DNA of 64,000 bases. It comes from Bimastos eiseni. Lineage: Eukaryota > Annelida > Clitellata > Crassiclitellata > Lumbricidae. Position 1 is the first letter of the stretch; each line of letters begins with the position of its first letter. The position numbers and the translations under genes were made by a program. Below, piece by piece: positions 33,875 to 46,495 of the stretch. Below the pieces are notes generated by a model. It was not told the DNA's origin. It saw only the letters and a program-made list of their open reading frames with translations, and did no database searches. The stretch is taken from positions 1,026,501 to 1,090,500 of the forward strand of contig OY365815.1 of assembly GCA_959347315.1 (NCBI GenBank), in the 5' to 3' direction.

Positions 33875-34680
33875 CTGCCTGCTCCTCTCCGCGATGAGCG
33901 TCAGGGTTGGCTTCGTTCACTCTGCGTGAGCTGAGTTTGCATTGAATATCTTATCGGATCCCCGTCCGCCTCCTCATGAGCCACTCGATGATCTGTCCAT
34001 GTATACCCATGGATGGTATACGAACCACTTCACCCCATAGACCCATCCACATCAGACAGACGTTCCGACAAGCCTTGTAAACAACCTGACTCAAACACTC
34101 CGATTAACATTAAGTAGGCAGGCCCCATATTTGTACACAAACACATACGCATTTATCAACATAATTATAAGCGCACGTATAGCAAATGCATTCACGAGTA
34201 CACACAAATATTTATATGGGACTTAGGTGGACTAGAATAATTTAGAATGAGTATCAAATGACTTTGTTCTGAGTAAGAGATATGGTTTAGGACAGACAAA
34301 TCCGACTGGCACGGCATTTATATTTTTATTTGTTGTTGTTGATTTTTTAGCGACACCGTTCCATATCAAAGATGATTTGGTGCCGCCCCCTCCAGGCTTT
34401 GGATTGGCACTGTAAAAGTCCAAACAGTAGCGGAGTTCGTGGCATTATTATTAAATGGGGTTTCTTTTCATGACAGCATACCTTAATTCCAGAACAATGC
34501 TTCGAAGCTTTTCAAACTTCCCTTATTTATTGCACTCAGTATAATTTTAAAAGTCAAAGGTCTCATGCGATCAACTTAGAGTTAAAGATTTCTGGCACCA
34601 CATTGGAAAATGTATACGCACCAACTTTTTCTTTTGGAAAACAATTTCATTGGCTAGAATACTCTTCAACGGAACAGACC
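33870..34680. other. Unassigned spacer
   Basis: Holds a dispersed-element fragment at about 34375-34440 (GGTGCCGCC...CAGGCTTTGGATTGGCACTG) shared with 13556-13605. No gene recognised. Confidence 0.4.
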
Positions 34681-34835
34681 ATGGTGGCCGATTGGTTAGA
34701 GCGGTCGGCCTGTAATGTGGAGAGTACGGGTTCGATTCACGTCCGAAGAATTAGATGTAGAAACCTTGAGCAAGTCTTCGCGCAAAATTGCTCTGCAATA
34801 TGACTGCAAATGCTTTTGTGCATTTGTAAGAAGGG
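34681..34835 (+). mobile_element. tRNA-derived SINE
   Basis: A tRNA-like head carries an A-box region (TGGCCGATTGGTTAGAGCGG) and a B box (GGTTCGATTC, about 34729-34738) at normal spacing. Instead of a tRNA acceptor arm it runs into a body AACCTTGAGCAAGTC...ATTGCTCTGCAATATGACTG, shared with the SINE bodies at 22.4 and 47.7 kb. It is therefore a SINE, not a functional tRNA gene. Confidence 0.8.
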
Positions 34836-36402
34836 AAATATCATATTTCAGTTGTGTTGTATTTCTGTGTTGTCATTGTAATATGCAATTACTCAAATAA
34901 AACAATAGGAACTCAGACGAGATTTCGTGCTCTCGCCATTGCGAAATCTTGAAAGTTTAAAACCTTTCATCTCGGGTTCATTAATTCCTTCTGAATAGTT
35001 GAACTTCATTGACTTAATCTCTGGTCTAACTCTTCTTGGCCACTAACAAAATCATCCCTTGCATAGACCCCCTCTCAGCATTTTGACGCCAAAGCCCGCC
35101 TATCAAGTTCTAAGTTGTTCTATTGTTCAAAGTGTAGGCTAAGCCGATCAAATTGGTCAAAATCCACCGTCCACAAACACAGAAACTGACCTTTGCCATG
35201 AGGCCTAATAATAATGCTAATAATTAGTATTGTAATTGATGGCCTTACCTGAATTCATCCAAGACCTAAACTCTGAACTCATTCTTGCAAAGTCTTTCAG
35301 CTACAAAGGACAGTCTTTGAACCTAACACTCCGATCACTGGCTCTCTTCACCAGTTAAAGATCCCATCCCATCCTCAGCTTCCAACCAATTATATTCAAG
35401 CCGACTAACGAAGCCGCTCAGTAATTGGCCCACGATGCCAACGCTCTCTTCAATGTTTATCGTTTATTCTCATGAATATTCAGCACTTGAAGTGCTCGCT
35501 CGCTCGCCTTTCCAATCAAGGTTTCCAGCACCCCTCGGATTCAAAGTTAGCAGGGTATTATCCGCATAAATTAACCAGGTACGTAGTTCCTCTATTTGTA
35601 TATTTGGCTGTCTAGTCGTCCTTCCGTCTATCCGTCTGTTTGTTGGCCTGTCTGCATGGTTGCCTGGCTTTTGCATAAATCTGAGGTGTAATTGGGCCCA
35701 AATCTGGAAATGAGGGGCAGCTCAGAACGTGATGGGGCACGAAAGGGTTCAGTTGTAAATTTCGCGTTCACATGCTCGCATTTATGAGTGGCACTGCTGC
35801 AGCGGTCTGTCAGGCTGTCAATCAGTCCCTACCAACGTCCCTGTCCGTTTCTTTCTCTCCACTTCTCCGTCTCATCGCGTTCCTCTCCGTCTCATTATGT
35901 TCTTTTATGTATCACTACAGGTTTCGTTGTCTCCTTGTCACTGTGTCTGTTACCCATGCCGATATCTCTGCAGGGCGTACGGTGGCCAATAAAGCTCCTC
36001 ATTAGGCTCACAGTTCTGGCATGAGGTCAGGGCTTTTGCTGCGATAAGAACCCTGTTCGCAGCCCATCTGTGAAACTCAATTCAGCAAATGATAGCGATT
36101 GGGTTTCAGAAAAAGCATCGCTTCTTCGATTGCCCCGTAATCGGATTCATCAGTTCCACAGTTTACGCAGCTTCAACTCGACTTTCGACTGATGACACAA
36201 ACTCATTACCTCTTCATTATAATTGCCTTTGAAAGGGAAGGGACAAAGAAGACGCATAGCTTTCTCTAGAATTAATTTCTCCCTAACAAAAGCATCTTTC
36301 GTTTCAACGTCTGCTGATAAATTTATTGCTGGTGATTTGAGGAACTAAAGGAGGCTCGGATTATAGAAAGGGTTAAAATAATAATACTAATCTTCGAAAT
36401 CT
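34836..36402. other. Intergenic DNA
   Basis: No exon or element recognised; short open frames only. Confidence 0.4.
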
Positions 36403-36410
36403 GTAGCAGT

Positions 36411-37568
36411 CAGAGGTGTAACAAGGTTTTAAAATCTAGGGGGCATAATTTTCCCCACAAAATGCCCCCCGTTTTTGAATTTTGCTCCAGAATTTTTTTT
36501 AGATGGGGGCACAAATGATCTTAACAAGTCATCTTATCGTAATTACTCCATAGAAATGAGATACGCTGGACGCTTTTAAAGTATACACTATAAAGTAGGC
36601 CTAATATTTTGTACAATATACAGTAAAATTGCATGAAAATTAGTCTGTCCACCATCATGAGGCTGGTAACATGGTCATTGCAATAGCATTCATCACTCAT
36701 TCTCAGAGCTTCCATCTTGAAGGGTTAGGTCAGTGTAGGCCTAACACTCGTTTATTGTGAGATCACTTGGTTGACACATTGCAATCAATAGCCGGAACTA
36801 ATTTAGTATTGCTAAATTCCAAATGAGTGAGTTTTTGCCCAATTCAATATCCGGGGTCATCATGGTCAACGGGACAATTTTAGAGTTGTAAGTTGGATAC
36901 TCGGGATACGATTTTTGTCAAACTCAGACTGCAAAGAAATGGAAGTCATGAGTCACGATTGTAGACTAGGGTCGGATGATGGCTGGAAGAACGACCGATC
37001 GCGCACTAGACTTACGTTGAGTTATCGATCGCCACAGCCTTTCACCAGTCTCCATCACCAACAGAGCAGCTCCACGCAAGTCTTCCATGCTACTAACTTC
37101 TCATTATAGCGGAGTAGGCTAGGAGTTGCATGTTCCAACAGACATTTCCAATCAAATTTGTGCCCTGACATGGATCTGAACCCCGACTTCATGATTGTAG
37201 ACCAACCACTAGACTATTTCTTCAGCCAATGACGAATATTCTAATGTCAGAAATTTTCTGTATTTTGGGCAGGAACAAAGTGATACATTATAGATGAATG
37301 AATAACAAAACATGCGTTATTCTCATTTGTAAATGACAGTTTTTTAAGCAAGAACAAATCGTAAAAACAAACTTTGAACTATTGGAAATTTATTGACCCA
37401 CAATACCTTAATCATGAAATATAAAAAGCTATTGGAGAAACATAAAAAAATAGAACCGATTTGGGGGCACATGCAGGGGCACTGAGCACTAAACCTGGGG
37501 GGGCTTTGCCCGACCCCAGTTTTAAAACTGGGGCCGGTGCCCTCTACCCCCCGCTTGTTACACCTCTG
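36411..37568 (-). mobile_element. hAT-like non-autonomous element, copy B
   Basis: Same family as copy A, in reverse orientation, 1158 bp, with about 400 bp deleted internally. The ends are CAGAGGTGTAACAAGG and CTTGTTACACCTCTG. The flanks GTAGCAGT (36403-36410) and GTTGCAGT (37569-37576) match at 7 of 8 positions, giving an 8-bp target-site duplication and supporting hAT superfamily membership. Confidence 0.9.
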
Positions 37569-37576
37569 GTTGCAGT

Positions 37577-38685
37577 TACCGACAAGATTGCTGCAGTCAA
37601 AGCCCGATATGTCAAGAAAGACATAGAGAACTCGGAAATTTACAAATTATAAAAACCTACAAATAATAAAAATCAATAAATATTAAAAATCTATCAACAA
37701 TAAAATCTATGATTGCTAAAATGTTACTATGACGCGTCCAATTATTTATTCGTCCTGATTCTGCAATAACTAACAGTCAACTAGGCCTACAATGAAACGC
37801 GAAAATGATGAATTCTAAAGAAGTTTAGAAACGGAAAGGTTTTTCAGCCACAGTTTTGTCTTTTAGCTGAAGCACTAATAAGAATTTAAAAGATTAACAA
37901 AATGGTCAAGGGTGAGTGAATTGTACTGGATGACGAGCTATAGAAGTATATAAAGGCCTACACGTATATAAAATAATAATAGTATTTATCAATGATCTTG
38001 ACTATCAAGTAAGAATAAGTAATGAAAGCAGACGATGGAAATAATGACTAAGTTGTTATATTGTCTGAAAGAATAGATCTTCTGCTTGAAAATCATATTA
38101 TAGTAAAATCAACCTTCATCAAGCCGATTGGTCAGAGGTGGACCAGAGATTGGTCAGACGTCCAATGAGAGGGGTGATAAATGTGGGGAGACATGTATAA
38201 CGTGTCCTATGTATATAAAGGTGGGGCACTTGTCCCCGTCGGCCTCCCCGGGATCGCCACCCCTGCGATTGGTCATAATGGAACTATAACTTGTTCGGTG
38301 TAGGACTAATGGTTTTGAATAAAAGGGTTCGGCGACCATAGCCATAGAAGCATAGGGTCAGAAAATTATCTTTGGCTTGCAAGTTTCAACACCAGACCTA
38401 AGCGGCATATAGGACGCTGATTGGTGTTTATCTTCAAGCTATTGCAATTCTTCTTCCTTTGCTACTTAACTTATTAAAGGCGTTGTAGTGATAATGCCTT
38501 CATGTCTTGTATATCTATGGGTCTATAAAATGGTCTTATAATCCTGCATGCTATTCTATTTCTATTTCTTTTCCCGACATCCAGAGTGTTTTGCAATGGG
38601 TCAGTCTCCACACTATCTCCGTCACCTGATCCGCCGGTCTATTTCGGCTGTCTCTTTTTGTCCTCTTCGTTCTTTAGATCGACAT
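37577..38685. other. Intergenic DNA
   Basis: AT-rich; no gene recognised. Confidence 0.4.
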
Positions 38686-38689
38686 GCAT

Positions 38690-38945
38690 ACATAATAATG
38701 ATCTCTTAGTAATTCGAACTTGGACGGTCCTCGCTCAACACCGTGCTTATGCGTCTGTTGGTCCTTTGCTTTGGAATAATAATCCATAAATGATTCGCTC
38801 TTTGATTTTTAATCGAGATGCTTCTGTTTCTGCTCGCATGCATTCTAAAGACTTTTACCACGGGGCTTTTCGCACCGAGAGCGTCTCTGATTAGGAGCTG
38901 AGAGAGGCGCTGAGTACAAATAGAAATATGTAAATACAATGCAAT
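38690..38945 (+). mobile_element. LINE 3' end fragment
   Basis: VLAQHRAYASVGPLLWNN is the same C-terminal motif as the LINE tails at 9.4 and 49.0 kb. It is followed by TTTCTGCTCGCATGCATTC, GCGTCTCTGATTAG and GAGAGGCGCTGAGTACAAAT. Truncated and mutated. Confidence 0.7.
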
Positions 38946-39699
38946 ATTAAGATGCCCATTTGCAATGGCGGTGTCCGCCCATTGTTGCAATCTAACCTGT
39001 TTAAGATCGTTATTTCCTTTTTGAATGTGTTTTTTCAGTGCTTTGTATACTCAGTTCCACTTTAATTGATACATAATATTATATTACGATGAATATTTTC
39101 AAAGAACAAATAAGAACTCTTTGCACACACAATAATGATTTGCTTAAACTGAATAAATTGTCTTTATCTCGGCTTGCGCTAATTTGATACATTAATTTTC
39201 GAAGATTAGAAATTGGGTAACAACGGATCATGAAGGAGATAAGCCCACAATATACAAAATAGAACGGAGCTTTAGGTTGATATCGCGGATATATCACCCT
39301 TCTGATGATGACAAGATTGGGAGAGGTTTACATTTCAAATGAAGTGTTAGCCTAACTATGGGGCCTACTTGGCAGCGTCCAATTTTATATATGCAAATAA
39401 CGCTAAATATCTGCAACTGTATAAAAGAGAAGCTAAAAAATAAACAAGGCCTATGATAGGCCTATGATAGGCCTATATGCCTGTATACGCCCTATATGAT
39501 TTTCATCTTAGTAACGTAATCGTACATTTTATTGTACATGGCCCTTTGAATTAGTTTTGAAAATAAGGTAAAACGGACATAGGCCCGTTATTTCAAGTTA
39601 GCTGCGCTGTTCAAAAATTGGTGTGATTCAGGCTATTTTCAACGCGGCCGTACAATTCCAGTGGCAAAGGAGAAGTTTTTAATTTGCGATAAGGGAGTC
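38946..39699. other. Unassigned spacer
   Basis: Contains ATAGGCCTATG repeated three times near 39447-39475. No gene recognised. Confidence 0.4.
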
Positions 39700-39849
39700 G
39701 CGAGAAGATTTAATATTGCACTATATATAGTAGTGTATGGGCTAATATCATCAAGGTCTGGGCATGCAATGGGTAAGTTTAAGAGACTGATTGCAGGAAA
39801 TTAGCTCCTCAGAGGTGGTAGAAGTTATAAGGTAAAAGAATCAGGAAGA

Positions 39850-40860
39850 GACGGCATCATGCAGGATTGAAAAGGTTCTTGATAGGCTGAGATGATGGTA
39901 TCTTATCGAATACAGCTTGAGCAATACTCAAGCAGTAAGCAAAGAGTTAAATCATTTGGCCATAATTTCTGCGTCAATTATTTTAACACCGTTCATACAT
40001 AGTTCATCAGTTTTTGTGCCGTTTTAAGTGGTTGTGTAAAGAATGGAAGAACTTTCCGGGTCCGTTTTAAGTCGATATATCATTGAAATTCTCAGGCATA
40101 GTAATTATATTCCAATTCGAAGCGATTCAAATAGGGCCTTATCATTATTTCCATAGTCGGCTTAGTTCGCCTTGTAGGTGGCAGAATGGTGTCTGATGAA
40201 TTTGAGGTAGGCCTATAGAGTTTTGCTTTAGTTCTACGCTATTTCATTAATCCTCTTGTCGTCAACGGTTGCTTGAAGGAGCGACACTTGTGTTTAGTGC
40301 CTGCATGCATGGGCGTAAAGGAAATGCTTTGTCCTATAAGCTTCTTTGAATAAGCCAACAAATTGGCCATAAGCAGCAGTAGGACTATTTTGACTACACA
40401 AGTCTAATACTGACCAATCAATTTCCGTGATGAGTAATTTGAATTGCTCCATATTACTATCATTTATATAATGTGAGAGGTGAACGGTTGGTTCGGTGTT
40501 TGACAATGGAGTGAGTTCAAGAGTATAGTCAGTACAGCATCCTATAGAAGTAGCTTGCTACCGACGGCGCTATATAAAATGGTCGTAGTTACAATTACAA
40601 TTACAGGCAAGTGATCGGTTATATATCAGCTGCGAGAATAACAGCGTCAATTACTCTGGTTGGGACATATTAAGAATGTTGTTGATTAAGGTTGAAGTGG
40701 GACCATTGATTCTTGTAGGACGGGTAATCAGGGTAATCATAGGTAGACAATTATGCGTAGTAATACAGTCAATGAAGCATTTTGTAGTAGTATAATCCAA
40801 ATATTTTAGCAAATGAATATTGTAGTCTCCTTGCTATGTATAGATGAAAATCGTAGTCTC
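39850..40860 (-). mobile_element. LINE endonuclease-to-RT fragment, antisense
   Basis: On the minus strand from about 40835 a frame reads GDYNIHLLKYLDYTTTKCF, then LITRPTRINGPTSTLINNI. These are the C-terminal motifs of the APE-type endonuclease in CR1/L2-like LINEs. Further on, FKLLITEIDWSVLD and FVGLFKEAYRTKHF match the following linker. A short segment with GGCGCTATATAAA (about 40565-40600) interrupts it. The boundary beyond about 40000 is uncertain. Confidence 0.7.
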
Positions 40861-42559
40861 TTTTAGAAAGTTCAGATGACAGTGTATAAAATTGATCATT
40901 AAAAGTATAAATTGGCTTTATTCCGCCGGTCTGAAAATTCTTTCGTTCAGCCTTCCGTTACAAGTAAGTCCTTTAGTCCGTTCTCGTCCGTTCCTCAATT
41001 CGACGGACAAATAAACGAACGGACGGACGGAGGAAAAGACGGACGGACGGACGGACGGAGAAAAGGAGCGATGATGGGGTCATATATGTTTGGGTGTAAA
41101 TGGGGGCAAACGATGACTTCTGGCCATCTGTAGATGTCGCTCCAGTGGACTTAGACGCAGTTCCTGCCACCATCCATGGCAGGGTGGACCGCAGTTTCTT
41201 GTTTACCCCGTTGTCCCGTGGTCCTACGACATCATAACCCTCCCTGCCTCCCCCTCCTCCTGCTCCTCCTCTCTAACGAGGGAGGGTTGCGGAACGGCCC
41301 CCTCAAGTGTATATACATCATAAATCACGGGGGTTTCTGCCTAATTCCGATTGTTACCCTTGTTTAGACTAACAAACAAGAACAGATAACAGTCAAGCCC
41401 TCAATTTGTCTGCTAATCTCATCGGGCCACTGGGGGGCGTTGTCAGAGGGCTTTCTAAGAGGAGGGCTACCGAAGGGAGAGGGGTCGTAAAGGCGGCGAC
41501 AGTGCTCGAGAGGGTATCACAGACGGGGTAGGGTGTTCTGGTCGACATGGGCGGGGTGGGGACAGACGAGGGGTTATATGAGGGCTTTCTGGACAAGTTC
41601 AGACCTCTTCGCCGCTGACATAGATGATTACCAGAATTAGGGGTGGACTTATTTAGGACGCAGAAGAAGTAATTGAACAATGGTCTCTTAAGCGCTTCTT
41701 CGTTATTTTTACATACAAAACAATTGGGCTTGTCTTCGTCGTCAGATGGGGAGGGTGGGCGGGAGGGGTGGTCTGTCGCAAGTGCCACAGACGCGCTGGA
41801 GGCTGGATCACTTGAAGATGACGCGCCTCTGGGTGGGCCAAGAACTTCTGCGCATCCGTGTCGTTGGTTAAGACGTTTGACCTCGCAATCGTAACTCCAA
41901 AAGATAAGAGCCTTAGTTTATTCACGAGCGCTGCGTCATATCGAATGGGTTAATTTTCGCCAGAGATCGAGGGACGGGACAGCACCTAAGTAGAGTTGAG
42001 CTGAGGTCGAGAAAAAAGCTTAGAATGCAGATGGATGAGTCGATTGTTGGGTGGACATTATTGAAGAGAGGGGCTTCAACTTAGAGTAGAAAGCTTCTGG
42101 GGGTAATGGAACCTTTAGTAACCGTGTGCGAAGTTAGAATCCCTAATTCAGTTCAGTGACTTGATGGACACCACTGAGGTGTAAGATCAATACTGATGTA
42201 ATCAGAGGCAACTGGAAATGAGATCTCGCCACACTGTAAATGTGCAGTTGTTTTGCTTGCTGTTACTTTTCTCTAAGAGATGTGTCTTCATGAAAGTGGG
42301 CTACATTGTAATCAGGGCCGAAATTTTTCGAATCACCCTGGATATACAGCAGCGACAGCAACAACCGATTAATCAGATGCGGTTGTGATGATGACTCGCA
42401 GATCGATGGCAGAGCGTCTGTCCAGCAATTATAAACACGAGGGGGTCTCTGCCCCATTCGTTGTCAGCCATACCAAGGGTACATGTATATACACGGTCCC
42501 TCACGGGCCCCCATGCAACGGCTTCGGTCTATAATGCAGGATCACCCTGATAGATCAGC
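40861..42559. other. Intergenic DNA with a doubtful minus-strand frame
   Basis: Holds (GGAC)n at 41020-41060 and a 131-aa minus-strand open frame at 41788-41393 (Pro/Ser-rich, with one CFVCKNNEEALKRPLFNYFF stretch). No domain is recognisable and no splice context is convincing, so I do not call it a gene. Confidence 0.3.
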
Positions 42560-44732
42560 GACGGTGGAGGTGGGAGGGTGGGGCTAAAGTGGGAGGTTGG
42601 AGCTGAAGTGGGAGGTTGGAGCTGAAGTTGGAGGTTGGAGCTGAAGTGGGAGGTTGGAGCTGAAGTGGGAGGTTGGAGCTGAAGTGGGAGGTTGGAGCTG
42701 AAGTTGGAGGTTGGAGCTGAAGTGGGAGGTTGGAGCTGAAGTGGGAGGTTGGAGCTGAAGTGGGAGGTTGGAGCTGAAGTGGGAGGTTGGAGCTGAAGTG
42801 GGAGGTTGGAGCTGAAGTGGGAGGTTGGAGCTGAAGTGGGAGGTTGGAGCTGAAGTGGGAGGTTGGAGCTGAAGTGGGAGGTTGGAGCTGAAGTGGGAGG
42901 TTGGAGCTGAAGTGGGAGGGTGGGGTTAAAGTGGGAGGTTGGAGCTGAAGTTGGAGGTTGGAGCTGAAGTGGGAGGTTGGAGCTGAAGTGGGAGGTTGGA
43001 GCTGAAGTGGGAGGTTGGAGCTGAAGTGGGAGGTTGGAGCTGAAGTGGGAGGTTGGAGCTGAAGTGGGAGGTTGGAGCTGAAGTGGGAGGTTGGAGCTGA
43101 AGTGGGAGGTTGGAGCTGAAGTGGGAGGTTGGAGCTGAAGTGGGAGGGTGGGGTTAAAGTGGGAGGTTGGAGCTGAAGTGGGAGGTTGGAGCTGAAGTGG
43201 GAGGTTGGAGCTGAAGTGGGAGGTTGGAGCTGAAGTGGGAGGTTGGAGCTGAAGTGGGAGGTTGGAGCTGAAGTGGGAGGTTGGAGCTGAAGTGGGAGGT
43301 TGGAGCTGAAGTGGGAGGTTGGAGCTGAAGTGGGAGGTTGGAGCTGAAGTGGGAGGTTGGGGTTAAAGTGGGAGGTTGGAGCTGAAGTGGGAGGTTGGAG
43401 CTGAAGTTGGAGGTTGGAGCTGAAGTGGGAGGTTGGAGCTGAAGTGGTAGGTTGGAGCTGAAGTGGGAGGTTGGAGCTGAAGTTGGAGGTTGGAGCTGAA
43501 GTGGGAGGTTGGAGCTGAAGTGGGAGGTTGGAGCTGAAGTGGGAGGGTGGGGTTAAAGTGGGAGGTTGGAGCTGAAGTGGGAGGTTGGAGCTGAAGTGGG
43601 AGGTTGGAGCTGAAGTGGGAGGTTGGAGCTGAAGTGGGAGGTTGGAGCTGAAGTGGGAGGTTGGAGCTGAAGTGGGAGGTTGGAGCTGAAGTGGGAGGTT
43701 GGAGCTGAAGTGGGAGGTTGGAGCTGAAGTGGGAGGTTGGAGCTGAAGTGGGAGGTTGGAGCTGAAGTGGGAGGTTGGAGCTGAAGTGGGAGGGTGGGGT
43801 TAAAGTGGGAGGTTGGAGCTGAAGTGGGAGGTTGGAGCTGAAGTGGGAGGTTGGAGCTGAAGTGGGAGGTTGGAGCTGAAGTGGGAGGTTGGAGCTGAAG
43901 TGGGAGGTTGGAGCTGAAGTGGGAGGGTGGGGTTAAAGTGGGAGGTTGGAGCTGAAGTTGGAGGTTGGAGCTGAAGTGGGAGGTTGGAGCTGAAGTGGGA
44001 GGTTGGAGCTGAAGTTGGAGGTTGGAGCTGAAGTGGGAGGTTGGAGCTGAAGTGGGAGGTTGGAGCTGAAGTGGGAGGTTGGAGCTGAAGTTGGAGGTTG
44101 GAGCTGAAGTGGGAGGTTGGAGCTGAAGTGGGAGGTTGGAGCTGAAGTGGGAGGGTGGGGTTAAAGTGGGAGGTTGGAGCTGAAGTGGGAGGTTGGAGCT
44201 GAAGTGGGAGGTTGGAGCTGAAGTGGGAGGTTGGAGCTGAAGTGGGAGGTTGGAGCTGAAGTGGGAGGTTGGAGCTGAAGTGGGAGGTTGGAGCTGAAGT
44301 GGGAGGTTGGAGCTGAAGTGGGAGGTTGGAGCTGAAGTGGGAGGTTGGAGCTGAAGTGGGAGGTTGGAGCTGAAGTGGGAGGGTGGGGTTAAAGTGGGAG
44401 GTTGGAGCTGAAGTGGGAGGTTGGAGCTGAAGTGGGAGGTTGGAGCTGAAGTGGGAGGTTGGAGCTGAAGTGGGAGGTTGGAGCTGAAGTGGGAGGGTGG
44501 GGTTAAAGTGGGAGGTTGGAGCTGAAGTGGGAGGTTGGAGCTGAAGTGGGAGGTTGGAGCTGAAGTGGGAGGTTGGAGCTGAAGTGGGAGGTTGGAGCTG
44601 AAGTGGGAGGGTGGGGTTAAAGTGGGAGGTTGGAGCTGAAGTGGGAGGTTGGAGCTGAAGTGGGAGGTTGGAGCTGAAGTGGGAGGTTGGAGCTGAAGTG
44701 GGAGGTTGGAGCTGAAGTGGGAGGGTGGAGCG
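42560..44732. repeat. 19-bp minisatellite, about 114 units
   Basis: Unit GTGGGAGGTTGGAGCTGAA. Two variants occur: one with GTTGGAGG at the start and one with GGGAGGGTGGGGTTAAA. Variant units at 42579, 42921, 43149, 43358, 43548, 43795, 43928, 44156, 44384, 44498, 44612 and 44726 are all separated by exact multiples of 19 bp, so no indel has accumulated over 2147 bp. Because 19 is not a multiple of 3, all minus frames read the same 19-residue period (PPTSAPTSHFSSNLPLQLQ) and stay open for up to 422 aa. I treat these as non-coding. Confidence 0.97.
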
Positions 44733-45926
44733 AGTGGATGAACACTCGCGATGTGCGACGCCTTTTCTTTGCGATGCTGGGAAAGGAGGTTGAGAATTGA
44801 CTTCGCAAGGGATAGCTTCAAACCTCAAATGTCGAGTAATTCCTTTATTCAATTTAAGTTGCACTTGTTCGACGATTGTTTCTAACAGAGAAACAGACGG
44901 ACAGACGGACAGACTGGCAGACTGACAGACAGTGAGACGCGTGTGGAGTGGTTGGCGCGGATTCGTATATCTTGGATTCTTGGTGCAATTCGTTCATTCG
45001 AGTCATCGTTAATTAATCTATTCATTCAATTATTTGTTCGTTTTTCGTTGTTTTGTGTTCAGATGTTCGTATTAATTCATTTGTTCATTAGGCCAGAGCA
45101 TTCATATTGCGCCCGTTGGGGATAAAATAATCAACATCAATTGAATAGCTGCATATATATATATATATATCTACATACAGACAGCTGGAAGGTCTGTCGG
45201 ATTTTTACGGACGAGGTATAATAGGGAACCCAGAAATGTGAAAACAATGAATGCGATTTAAACTGTTGAAAATGTGAATCTTAGTGTGAACCAGAATTAT
45301 ACACTATCGGACTGCACACGGAATATAACAAAAGCTCTGTGCTTTTTTTGGCTGTCGACCCATCCCAGCCTCTGGAATGACCTCCCATGCTTGATTTCCG
45401 GTCTTAACTTGTGGTCCAACGGTCTGCAGGGTTTTACAAGCCGCTGAAGTCCATTTTCTTTAGTCGTGAATGAATGAATGACTATATGTATGTGAAAATA
45501 TATAATTATATATATTTATATAGAGACTGACTGTATATTGGATATATACATATACATATATATATATACAGATGCATGTTGATTATTTTAGCTCTAACGT
45601 GCGCAATATGAAAACTCTGACCGAACGAACGAAGGAATTCTTACGAACACCTGAACATAAATCACTGATTAAACGAACGAATGAATGAAAGAATGGATTA
45701 ATTAATGATGAAGCGAATTACACCAAACGCACCAAGATATTAATCCGCGCACATACGCCCCACACGCGTCGCCCCTGATCACACCCCCTCCTTAGACCGC
45801 CCGTCCCCTCTCTTTTAAGGGATAACCGGCGCATGCGCAGACTTACGCCACAAGCCCCATAAACAAATCCCGTAACCCGAGGATTAATTCGAGATGCCCT
45901 CCTGTCCAATCATCCCATAATTTGGG
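44733..45926. other. Intergenic DNA
   Basis: Segment 45340-45470 (PSLWNDLPCL in one plus frame, then a TGAATGAATGA tail) may be a short LINE 3' end. (AT)-rich tracts lie at 45150-45170 and 45490-45570. No gene recognised. Confidence 0.4.
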
Positions 45927-46000
45927 ATGCAGCGAAGAGCAGGAGGAGGAGAAGGAGGAGGAGAAGGAGAAGAAGAAGAAGGAGGAGAAGGAAGGGGGAA
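45927..46000. repeat. GGA-rich purine tract
   Basis: (GGAGGA/GAAGAA)n over about 70 bp. Confidence 0.9.
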
Positions 46001-46442
46001 TAATCCACCTGTCGTGCGGGGAAGCAGGTGCCAACTAGGGTTGATTTACGAGGTGGTTCATCTCCAGAAGAAGAAGGAGAAGAATCCCTGTAGGCTATGG
46101 GTCGGTTGGACAGATCGGGTGACCCCGACAAATGGCCCTTGAAATTAAACGGAGGTGTTCCTTACAGTTCGTGTCTTTGGATTGGATAAATACGTTATCT
46201 GCCGTTGAATTAAACCCCAACCCCTGCCCCTGACCCCAGACCCTCACCCCAACCACCCAATCTTTTATCAGCTCTTCCTCCGTTAACGCCTTCTTCACGT
46301 ATACGAAGGGAAATTTAAAATCCGATGAAAATCGAGATAATTAACGTTGAAATGTCGACAATAACCTCTCTCGGTTAATACGACGAAAATTTAGGTTAAT
46401 CAGTCGGCAATTCACTCAACGCGACAGACGACACGAAGAGAC

Positions 46443-46495
<53 letters not shown>

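Noticed and set aside
34681..34752. Functional tRNA gene
   Set aside because: A and B boxes are present, but no acceptor-stem pairing is seen and the sequence continues into a repeated SINE body.
41393..41788. 131-aa minus-strand gene
   Set aside because: Pro/Ser-rich low-complexity frame with an overlapping frame in another register; no domain, splice signal or context supports it.
43553..44864. 422-aa and 354-aa minus-strand open frames
   Set aside because: They are products of the 19-bp minisatellite; every minus frame is open with the same period, and there is no codon or splice evidence for a gene.
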